From the NCBI GenBank assembly GCA_024220525.1, contig JAMYWO010000085.1:1-61152 (forward strand): a stretch of DNA of 61,152 nucleotides, written 5' to 3'. Made by a program: the position numbers and the translations under genes. The notes under the pieces are model-generated. The model was not told where the DNA came from and did no database searches. It saw nothing but the letters and a program-made list of their open reading frames with translations. Shown in pieces: positions 45,894-55,686 of the stretch (within the stretch, counting starts at the first letter, position 1; every line of letters starts with the position of its first letter). This DNA comes from Cochliopodium minus. Lineage: Eukaryota > Discosea > Himatismenida > Cochliopodiidae.

Positions 45894-47330
45894 ATGAAAC
45901 TTGAGATAAGCGACCCTCAAATAGAAAGCATCACTTTGTTGATTACTTTTCTTTCCTTTTTTTTTGTTCTTAGCTATTCTCGAGCTATTATTTTGAATGA
46001 TTGTGAATCCTTCAACAATATCATTTTAAATTCATCCATCAATCCAATCAATTTAAATTGTAGGGTGGCATTCAAAGGAAAATTTGGTGAAATTATTTGT
46101 CAAACAAAAAAAAAATTTTAATAATTCTGATAAATTTCGATTAAAATGATAAGATGGAAAGGATATTCAATTAAAAATCTGACAATCCAATCAAGTTTAT
46201 ATTATACAGGTAAAATATAAATATTTGCTCAGAAATTTCAAAAATTTTTATAAATATGAATATACCCAAATAATTATGCAACAAATAGGATTAATAACAA
46301 TCCAATATTTAAATTAGGTCTTTTTCCATGTGGAAGAGATACAATGATATCAAATTTGAACTTGATTGATGAATATAAACTCAAGTTATGATTATGTGGG
46401 CGTATTATTTGTCTATTGTTCGAATTGTACAATCAGAAATGTTTAAATCTTCACCGAAAAGAAAGAATCCAACAGCTTATTTGGAAATAATTTTGTTGGA
46501 GGATTAATAGGGAGAGTTGAATTTGGGGAAGATATTTGATTGCATTGTTAATTCTACAATTTTGAACTCGAGAGCATTTAGAATTTTTTTTTATAATTAT
46601 AAATAAAGATAAAATAAATAAATAAAAAACCCAAATTTAATTAAATTAAATATAAATTATCGAAAGTTTCAAAAACCAAGACATGTTTTACGGATTTGTT
46701 TCTCTTATGATCTGATTTGAAAAAAAAACAATTATTTTTTGATCTTAATTCCTGTGAAATTCTTGGTTTTTTCTGTTTGACCAATATAGTTTACAAAAAA
46801 AATTCAATTATTATATATTATCTAATTTATTTAATCAACGGAAATTTAGGAGGAATAATTGGTACTGCATTGGATTCGACGATGAGAAATACTACATCAT
46901 CATTCAACAAATTGAACTCATCTTTGTCGAGAAGAGAATCTTATTCAGGAGGAATAGTAGGGAATGATTTTGATGAGAGTATTTACAATTCAACTTCTCA
47001 TCATAACAAAGTAGTCACTAAATCTAATTTTGATGATTTTATATCAAGCGGTGGATTTGCTGCTTTTTCATCTTATCTGTAACGATACCTTTTTTGAAAA
47101 AATAAATTATTGAAGAAATATTCTCATCAAATTTAGTTTTATTTTTCTTTATTTTTTTTTTTCTTTATTTATTTTTATTTTAATAGCTTTTATCAACGTT
47201 GAACACTCAAGTTCAAATTTTAATGTTATCAAAGGAAATACAACAGGATATTATGGGGAGTTTTAGAGAGTAAGCGCAATGTATCTTACCTACAATCTTA
47301 CTCTTTCCCACCTTGTTCAAGCTAATTATT
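45894..47330 (+). pseudogene. decayed GLUG-repeat membrane protein, second copy
   Basis: Paralog of the gene at 41920 in the same exon order: LSYSRAIILNDCESFNN, FKGKFG, an exon KGYSIKNLTIQSS, then GLFPCGRDTMISNLNLID that breaks frame, a frame-shifted stretch, GNLGGIIGTALDSTMRNTTS, ESYSGGIVGN and a last fragment around TGYYG. Several stops and frame changes are present, and the signal-peptide exon is replaced by sequence continuing from the RCC1 pseudogene. It lacks the TM and cytosolic tail. Confidence 0.7.
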
Positions 47331-47631
47331 ATCTAGGACAGAAGTGATCCATTTAATTTCTAAATCAACCATAAAACAAAGATATTAAAATCTTGAAAAG
47401 ACAAATCCCAAATTTTGAATTTTCACTTTAAAATCTTAGTTAAAATGAGAATTTTATTCATCAAATGATAACAGTACTTTTGAAACACTTTAAAATCTGA
47501 AGACTTTGATTGTTTCTTCGAATGATTTAAAGATTTAGAGGTAGAGAAGTATTATTTCAAAAATAACTTTGAAGTGAATAAAACAAAAAAATTTTTTTTT
47601 TAATTAAATAATAAAAAAAGTCATAAATTTA
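47331..47631. other. intergenic, no gene seen
   Basis: Spacer between the GLUG pseudogene and the 3' end of the minus-strand DOA10 gene. It is low in complexity with no conserved frame. Confidence 0.5.
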
Positions 47632-50600
47632 TCAATTTGTGTCGAGAATATCATTGCTGATATCCCCAGTAGTATGAACAGAGTCAACAACACGCTGAGT
47701 GCCATCAACAAGGGAAGGAGGGGAAGAGGAATTTTCGGAAGTGGATGAGGAATTTTCGGAAATAAAATTATTCAACTCAACTCCAATACGATACTTTTCG
47801 TCTCTCAGTTGAGTATGGAAGCTATTGACCATAGAATGCAATAATACGAAAAGTTTGACNNNNNNNNNNNNNNNNNNNNNNNNNNNNNNNNNNNNNNNNN
47901 NNNNNNNNNNNNNNNNNNNNNNNNNNNNNNNNNNNNNNNNNNNNNNNNNNNNNNNNNNNCCAATACGATACTTTTCGTCTCTCAGTTGAGTATGGAAGCT
48001 ATTGACCATAGAATGCAATAATACGAAAAGTTTGACGAGAGAAAAGAGGAAGAAGAGGAAGAGGTAGAAGAAGTTCCAAAGATGCTCGATCAAAAAGATG
48101 ATTCATCGTCGGAAATAAAAAGGCAAACTCCTCTGAAGAAAATGAAGGGGATGAGGATGATGAGGAGGATGTTGAAGATGCACGGCGAGCTTGAAGATGA
48201 TGACGCAGGTGTTCTCCCAGGTGAGGACTTGAAGAATCCTTGGCGCTCGATTTCTTCGAGGCGTTTGGCGGTTGGGTTGAGAACACCGGCAAATCGATCA
48301 CCTTGATACTTGGAACCACAATTTCAAAATCAACAAACTAATAAAAAAATTAATTAAAAATTATTTGAAAATTAATTAAAAATAAATAAAAATAAAAATT
48401 AATTAAAATAAATTAAAAACAAAAAAATTAAAATAACAAAACAAATTAAAAATAACAAAAAAACAAATTAAAAACTTAAATTGAAATAAATAAAAAAAAT
48501 TTAAAATAACAAAAACTGATTAAAATGAAAAAAAAATTTTTACCCAATTGCCCAATCTTAAAAAGAAATAGGCAGGACTTTCGTAGGAGAAGAAGATTCT
48601 GATGGGAATCAAACAGCTCTTCTGTACAAAATTCCGACTACCATTGGAACGAAACCCCCAAAAGACAGTGATCAAGAACAATTGAAGCATCTTAGGGATG
48701 AATGTGAAGAATTTTGAAACTTTTAAAAAAATTAATAAAATAAAAATAAAAAAATAAAAATTAATAAAAATAAAAATAAAAAATATTAAATAAAAATAAA
48801 AATAAAAATAAAAATAAAAATAAAATAAAATAAAAAAATATTAAAAATAAAATAAAATAAAAATATTAAAAATAAAAAAAATTATTAAAAATAAATAAAT
48901 AATTAATTAATTAAAAATAAAAATAAAAATAGAAAAAATAAAAATAAAAATTTTTTACTGCTTGAAAGTAGATTTTAGTTTCGTTTAACATTTGACTTAA
49001 GTCCATCTTCTTGTCAAGGAAGTGCAACAACCATACAATCGAAAACAACTCTGAAATTCCGATTTGAAAAGTGTAGATCTCTGCGACAGTGTATTCGCCT
49101 CCAGACAAAAGATAAATGGTATTTCTCTGAATAAAAAAAAAATTAATTCAAAAAAAAAAAATGAAAAAATAAAAAAAAAAAAAAATAAAAAATTAAAAAA
49201 TTAAAAAATTTTTTACACCCAAACAAATTGGTAGAGAAAAGGAAAGCAAAAATCCGAACAAAAAGGTGAAGGAGACAAGACATATCAGAGCGAAAATTCT
49301 CAAGCCGAAGAAACGAGGCTTGGGGAAGAAGGAAGAGTCAGCTTTGTTTTTTCCGTTGTCCTCAATGATGAGCTCAGCATCCTTGTTATTATTCTCGTTG
49401 TTGTTGTTGTTGTTGGTATTATTAATGTTTGTGTTGTTATTTTGTGTGTTGTTTGTATGAATTGTATTTACATGATTATGATTATTTTCATTATTATTAT
49501 TTATGTTGATATTGTTGTTATTATTAAAATTATTATTATTGTTGTTATTGTTATTTTTATTGTCATAGTTATTATTATTGTTTGCGTCTGTTTGTTGTTG
49601 TTCTTCCTGGGTGAGCAATTTCTCAAAGGTGTAAGGGACGTTCTCGGAAGAGAAAGAGAGGAAAGAAGAAGTGGTGAAGTCCTTGGATTCCTCCAACTCG
49701 TTCACATCTTGCTTCTCATCATCTTGTTCAACACTTCTCTGTCCAACATCTTCTTTTTTATCTGTGCTCAAAACCAAGCTATCAAGAGAAGAGTCCGTAG
49801 ATTTTCTTTCGATGACAGGCAAATGATTCTCAATAACCAAGTTTGGTTCTTGAACATTTTCTTCGATTGGAACAGGTGCGTTGTCGTTGTTTTCATTTGG
49901 AAGATTTTCGTGGTTGTTATTGTTGTTTAGATTGGCGTTGGTTTGGGGTTCCACAAGGGTTTTCATTTTGTCTTTTGAAATGAGATACTCTGACAATCCC
50001 AAAAGATTCCCGACTAGATGTACCCAATTAATCAGCAAAGCTTTGTAAGCCTTTTAAAAAATCAAAAAAAAAAAAAAATTGATTGAAAATATTAACTAAA
50101 ATAAGAATAATTTTACGTTGTAAGGTCTAAATATTGGAGAAATGTTTGGAATGAGTAAATGAACCAAAAAAATGTCGATGGGGACTTGATAAACGATCTC
50201 AAAGTTTGAAAAGACATTCAAAGGAACCAACTTTGGGTAAAAGATCGAGGTGAAGCGAGAGGACATGTAAAAGATGATGAAGCAGATGTAAAAGTAGAGG
50301 GAGAGGCTGAGTGAAACTCTCTTGATGTGATGGAACACTGACTTCTTCATGATTTCTTTGATAGGGCTGAAGTTTGGATCTTCGGTGTCTCTAATAAACC
50401 ATAAAACGTGTTTGTTGAGCATTGCTTTTGTCCATCTATAATGAAAAAATTATCAAATAAAAAATAAAAAATAAAATGAAAATAAAAATGTTTTTTTTTA
50501 CCTGAAAAAAGTTCCAACAACAAAGTTGAAAATGATTCCGACGAACCAATGGAAGAATCCCATTATCAAAAACTGTTTGATGCATAACTGAAGTCGGTCA

Positions 50601-52511
50601 TCGAAACTGGAGTTGAAAAAGGACAAGGTGAAGAAGTCCATGAGAATTCCCGAGAAAAAAGGAGCCAAAAACAACTCGATGGAGAGGAAAGCGATCACTT
50701 TGATGGAAACCCAACTCAAGTAAATGAATCTGAGCAAAGTGATTCTCATTCCAGATTGAACGTGAACCTTTCTTTCACTAAAAAAAAATAAATTGTTAAT
50801 AAATCAACAGAAAAATAAGAAACAAGAAATTTTACTTTGAGAAATAGCAGAAATAAAAAATGTACAAAACTGCGAGTGAAAAAAGGATTGTCATTCCCAA
50901 GAAGATGTGAAACAAGTCATGAAACTCTTTGAGGGAGATGGCAACGCGAAAGTTGGAAAGAAGTTGTTTTCCATAATGAAAGTCCAAGCTATCGATGAGT
51001 CCCATGTAGTAGTAGTTGAGAGAGGATCTCACCATGCGGTAGAAAAAAACTCCGAGGACGTAAGGAACAAAAACAAACAAAGCGTAGAAGAATGTGTTGA
51101 ACCACAAGATGTGAGAAGCTCTCCATACAGCCTCTATTATTCCTGATTTAACTCCCGCTATTATTTTTTTTTTTTTTTGAAGAAATGTGATAAGAAAAAA
51201 TTTTTAAAAAACATTTATTTTGATTGGATTTTTTACAAAAATGCAAGAAATCACAGTCAACTGCTTCTTCAATATCATCCTCATTGAGATTTTCTCTTTC
51301 TACTTGTTGGTTGGTGTCACTTTTGAAAACAGAGAAGAAAAATTCCTTCACATTTCTTACGAAATCGATCCCTACAAAAGAAAATGAGTTAAATTTTACA
51401 AAAATGATGTTTTTTTTAGAAAATTTTCTTACCATTGTCACGTATCACAATCCCAAAGATCACTTCATTTTTTTGAATGACGTTACCGTTGATGTCTTGC
51501 ACCTTAAAGTCTCCCTCTTGAGAATACTTTTTTATTTTCTTGAAGAAAAAACTAAAGGAGAAAAAGATCAATAAAGAGCTCAAAATCAAGATGATCCCGA
51601 CGAATACATCGATCACTATGCTCAATTCGTTGTCTTTATCAAAGAAGATGTATTGGCTGATTTTGGAATTTTCTTGTATGAAATTTCCATGGAACATGAA
51701 GTACCATATTCTAGATGTTGAAAGAGGCAATAAATAGATCCACAAAGCAAATATGATGTAGTTGTTCAAAAAACTTTTTATTGCTTGAGATACTTTGGAG
51801 AATAATGCTTCCATCAGCTCTTTTGGTGTCAAAGATTCTGGTGTATTCTCGGCGTAAACTATTTTTTTGGGTAATAATGTTAAATATAATGTTTGTATTT
51901 TTGAGTTTCAGCTCAAGCTTTAAATCTATTTTCTATTAGGAGAAAATTCATTGAAATATTGTCTTATTATTCTAATAAATTTGTTGATTTATTTGGCTAA
52001 TAGGGCAAATTTAAGTAAAAATAATAATAAAAAGAATCATCCTCTAGTATATTAATTTCAGCAAAATAATATAAAGGAAATTAAATTTTTATATTTTTTT
52101 TTTTTTCTTAAGAAATATTAATTCTTTTATAGAGGTTGTGATATGCACATTATAATAATGAGTAGGAATTCTTTTTTGAACTATCCAAAAATATTTATAT
52201 AATTTATATTGAGGATAGAATTAGGAAGCTATAAAATCTTTAAAAATTCATGTATAATATAGGAATTAATTCATTAATTATATATTACTTGGCGTGAAAG
52301 AAAATGAGTGTTTGCATAAATCGCATTTATCTTTTCCAGTTGCTTTAATCCATCTAGTTAAACAATCTAAATGAATATTTTTAATTGATCCAGAGCATTT
52401 GCAGGGCTGATACAGTTTATTTTCTTTTCCATCATAATGACAAAATCTACATATCTCATCTTCTGATTCTGATTCATGTGTTATGTTAATATGTTCTTTA
52501 ATGTCGTTCAT
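47632..52511 (-). CDS. MARCHF6: ER RING-CH E3 ubiquitin ligase, DOA10/MARCHF6
   Basis: Multi-exon ER-associated degradation ligase. Well-supported exons: 52511-52289, 51858-51433, 51371-51237, 51157-50836, 50777-50502, 50435-50117, 50050-49217 and 49126-48959 (901 codons, phases consistent). Two more lie at ~48717-48545 and ~48333-47632, for roughly 1130 aa. RING-CH at residues 21-66: C21/C24/C37/C39/H46/C49/C62/C65 (CRFCHYDG, PCKCSGSIKNIH, CDLCKHSF), then IYAENTPESLTP as in the family. Many TM helices follow. The conserved TD-like region contains HVLWFIRDTEDPNFSPIKEI. The C-terminal element FHTQLRDEKYRIGVELNNF matches the family end. An Asn-rich loop (~49400-49600) is specific to this organism. 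The last two exons need several single-base frame changes and contain the 100-N gap. Confidence 0.9.
47783..47859. repeat. 77-bp sequence duplicated on both sides of the assembly gap, left copy
   Basis: Identical over 77 bases to 47960-48036. The two copies abut the N run directly. In frame they encode the same piece of the DOA10 C-terminus, so one copy is redundant: the gap is probably a false gap between overlapping contigs. Confidence 0.85.
47860..47959. other. assembly gap (100 N)
   Basis: A run of exactly 100 N, a conventional placeholder for unknown gap size. It is flanked by a perfect 77-bp direct repeat (47783-47859 and 47960-48036). Confidence 1.
47960..48036. repeat. 77-bp sequence duplicated on both sides of the assembly gap, right copy
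   Basis: Exact copy of 47783-47859. The sequence beyond it (48037-48330) is the DOA10 exon that shows several frame changes. Confidence 0.85.
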
Positions 52512-53184
52512 TTAAAAATATATATCGAACTTTTTTTTAATATTAAATAAATTTTAATATATCTTTCTTTTATTTTTTTCAATATATTCAGTTTGCTTTA
52601 AATTTACTTTGGGAATTTGAGGAAGTCTTTATCTTTGAGTTGATTTTTTCTTTTTAGTGGGAGATCTTTGAATTAAATAAAAATTTATATTATCTTTTTG
52701 AAAGGAAGATTAAATAAAATTTGGCGAATTGTTTTTGGGCGGTTCTTTTGATGAAAACAATCTTTCAAATCAGATCAATTTTCAAACTAATTCAATTACA
52801 CTAAGATAATTTCTATTTAAGAATGAGTTTGTAAAATAAACAAATTTGAAAAGTAAGTACTTACAGGAAGTTCCTTCCAAAAACAAGTTAATCCTCCTCA
52901 TTTACTACTTGTACTGAGGTATAAATATAAAAAATACTATATTTTGTTGAAAAATTGAATATATAACTATTTGCTTATTTTTTCACTTGAGAATTATAAA
53001 AGTAAAAAGTAAATCAATCTCATATAAATACAATCCTAATACAAATATTTTTTTGTGATCTTTATTTCATATATTTGATCCAAACAAAGAATATATTATA
53101 TAGATGAAATATTCAAAGTATGATAAAATAAGACAATATGTTGTTGAATTTATTTGTTAAGAGTTTTATTTATAATATAAGTTT
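52512..53184. other. intergenic, no gene seen
   Basis: AT-rich upstream region of DOA10 and downstream region of the small two-TM gene. I find no frame with supportable content, no RNA gene and no clear repeat. Confidence 0.5.
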
Positions 53185-53659
53185 TTATTTATCTTCTTTA
53201 ATATGAATAGGAACAGATCTTGGATGCAAAGTATCTAATCTATAACGATATTTTTTAACTTCTTTATCATTTTCAAGGAATCCTGTTAATCTTGAAGCAA
53301 CAGTATTGTAAGTAATTAATAAAGATGCAGTAAATCCCATAAATACACCTGCTCCAGTTCCAAATGATCTATATACAGGAGCTTTTTTATGAAAAAATAT
53401 ATAAAAATATTTTATATATTCTTACATAAATATCTTTTTTTTTTGTTTAATTACCACCCATATATCCTGCAATAGCACCTATAAATGTGAGTCCAAACAT
53501 TTCAGCAAGATCTCCAAATCTTATATTTCTGGTCATTAAATGAATTGAAGGATTATGATGAATTATTGGATATTTGGGTTTAGTTTTAATAACTGGTGTA
53601 TAACCAATTGCTGAGTTTCTTTCAACAAGGTCTATATGTTTTTGATTTGTGGAACTCAT
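53185..53659 (-). CDS. small two-TM protein, possibly a mitochondrial complex I membrane subunit
   Basis: Predicted 133-aa protein, two exons: 53659-53455 and 53381-53185. The N-terminal ~50 residues are soluble and basic without a clear presequence (MSSTNQKHIDLVERN, TKPKYPIIHHNPSIH). Two Gly-rich helices follow: AEMFGLTFIGAIAGYMGGAP and FGTGAGVFMGFTASLLITY. Next come TVASRLTGFLENDKEVKKY and a basic tail ending HIKEDK. The helix pair plus the GF..N..EV..Y signature resembles the small NUXM-type / B14.7-like accessory subunits of NADH dehydrogenase, but I hold this loosely. It is divergent from the peroxidase-like gene, with 121 bp between start codons. Confidence 0.6.
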
Positions 53660-53780
53660 TTTTTTTTAAATATTTTGTCTATTTTGTTGAAATCTTGATC
53701 AAGCAATACTGGAGGTTGTTGTTTGAATGAAATGGGATATGATTTTGATAATTAATGAAAAGATTAAATTAAAAAAAAAT

Positions 53781-54586
53781 ATGAACAAATTTTTCAAAAA
53801 AACAATTAAATTGCCCTTCAATACTTTGAAATGCAACATCAAATCTTCAAAATTACTTCATACATGCAAATCATCCAAAATTTTTAAATATTCACCTTTA
53901 TGTTTTTCTGCGATTTCTTTTGGATTGATTTATTCTTTGAATTACAGCAAAGAGGAATTCAAATGTGTTGAAAATAAGAACAGGAGAGATGGAATGATGA
54001 TAAAGATGGGATTTTTTGATAATTATTTCAATGATATAAACAATGATGCAAGTATTTTCAAACACATAAGCTTGATTTACTTTATATTAATTCAAAATTA
54101 TTGTTTTAGAAAGTATTATTGGAACAATATAAAGGAAAAATAATTATATTTGTAAATATAGTTACACAAGCACCTGAATCGAGGGATAATCTTATCAAAT
54201 TACAAAACCTATACGAACAATATAAAGATTATATCGTGATCTTTGCTTTCCCATCACAAGATATCACTCCCCTTTATGAATTAAAAACAAATGAACAAAT
54301 AAGCAATGAATTGAAGATGTTAGGCATCACATTTCCTGTATTTCCATTGACAACTTTATCTGGAGAGAAAATCCATCCAATTATTGACTGGCTATGCAAA
54401 GTATTGTTCTTGGAGAAACAAGAGCGTGTTCCTATTGTTTTCTTCAAGAAGATAAAATCACAGGAGATCTCCAATAATTTTGAGAAATTTTTGATCGATC
54501 AATATGGAAATCCAATTAGAAGATTCGATCAAACATTCGATATAGACAATTTCAAAGACTATATTCATCAACTTTTGATCAATTAA
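53781..54586 (+). CDS. glutathione-peroxidase-fold protein lacking the catalytic cysteine
   Basis: Predicted 247-aa protein, two exons: 53781-54051 and 54114-54586. The N-terminus (MNKFFKKTIKLPFNTLKCNI) is Arg-poor but Lys-rich and amphipathic, followed by a hydrophobic helix (SPLCFSAISFGLIYSL), suggesting a mitochondrial or membrane-anchored protein. The thioredoxin-like fold of glutathione peroxidases is recognisable: YKGKIIIFVNIVTQ, LYEQYKDYIVIFAFPSQDI, GITFPVFP, FEKFLIDQYGNPIRRFDQT. The active-site (Sec/Cys)-G-x-T after VN(V/I)(A/V) is replaced by QAPES, and the Trp before FEKFL is Asn. The catalytic tetrad is thus largely lost; a pseudoenzyme or divergent function is inferred. The acceptor AAAG|TA at 54112-54113 gives the only in-phase join. 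Confidence 0.7.
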
Positions 54587-54713
54587 ATTATTAAGAGATG
54601 CTATTATGTGAAATTTCTTTCAATGATTATATGATCTCAAATATAAAGCTATCGAGAAGAGAATATCACATCACAATCAAAAAAAAATATAAAAAATTGG
54701 ATAAAATAAAGGA

Positions 54714-55273
54714 ATGGATATGTAATTTGTTTTCTTTTACCTCTTTGAGGTAATTTTTGATCATTTTCAATTCAGATTTGCAGTAGATATAAACAAAAAT
54801 TGTCCTCATATGTTGTTGGATAAACATTTCATTCAAATTAGTAAAGAGGAGAACCTCATCGATCTTAAATGTGAGAAATGCAATGATAAAAGCGAAAATT
54901 GGGTATGTTTAAAATGTCATAAGGTATTCTGTTCAAGGTAAATAAAATTGTGAAAGAAAAATATTTAACTGAAAAATTATATCCTCTCAATAAAAATCCA
55001 TAATTTGAAAAAAGATATGTGAATGGAGATTTCAAAGACCATTATGAAAATGATAAATCACATTGTCTTGGAATATCATTTTCAGATTTATCAGTATGGT
55101 GCAATGAATGTGAATCAGTAAAAAGAAATTTTAAAGATAAAAATTTAAGTGACTTGTTTTTTTTTATTAAGTATATTGACGGACCCAAATTGGGAAACTC
55201 TCTCCAAAATATTTCTAACAAATTAGAAGAAAGAAAGAAAGTTCAAAAAGGAAAAATAACCTCAAAATACTGA
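54714..55273 (+). CDS. stand-alone UBP-type zinc finger protein
   Basis: Predicted 124-aa protein, exons 54714-54721 (8 nt, MD + split codon), 54776-54937, 55015-55117 and 55172-55273. It carries the zf-UBP fold of HDAC6/USP5, which binds the free C-terminal Gly-Gly of ubiquitin: [57 protein letters not shown]. The Arg-Tyr of CSRY and Trp of SVWC, key pocket residues, are kept. The Tyr of the usual WCY is Asn. The tail SYIDGPKLGNSLQNIS is shared with the PARG fusion next door, of which this is a tandem paralog without the glycohydrolase. The 54-bp third intron is stop-free and a multiple of three, so its retention would add 18 residues. Function: ubiquitin-tail binding, inferred. Confidence 0.8.
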
Positions 55274-55686
55274 CAATTAATATTTTTTTTTGTAAATTAA
55301 ATTTAGTAAGGAGTATATTTTCTTTAATGTCTTTTTAATCTTGTTTATTTGGGTGGTTTTTTAATTAATAATTAGAAATGTGAAACAAAGTTTTTGTGAC
55401 ATAAACTAAATTTTTAATTGATAACAAGTTTTATTTTTAAACTGTAAAGTGAGAGATCAACCTTCCAATGGAAATAATCAAACTATAAAGTTAAAAAATA
55501 AAATTGGTAAAGACAAAATATTCTTTCTAGTGCTAAAGAATTTTTGTTCAGTTTTTTTTGAATGAAAATTGAACAACTAATTTTTATTCTTTTCAGAAAC
55601 TCTTTTTTAATGAGGTTATAATCAAAATTTTATGAATAAAATAAAAAAATAAAAAAAAATTTGAATTGCTGAAATTATTATCAAAA
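55274..55686. other. intergenic, no gene seen
   Basis: Spacer between the two zf-UBP genes. It is AT-rich with no supported frame. Confidence 0.5.

Noticed and set aside
47860-47959. A real tandem duplication around the N gap
   Set aside because: Both copies abut the Ns exactly and are 100% identical over 77 bp, which fits overlapping contig ends better than biology.
49266-49930. Plus-strand frames opposite the DOA10 Asn-rich loop
   Set aside because: Shadow of Asn repeats in a well-supported minus-strand exon.
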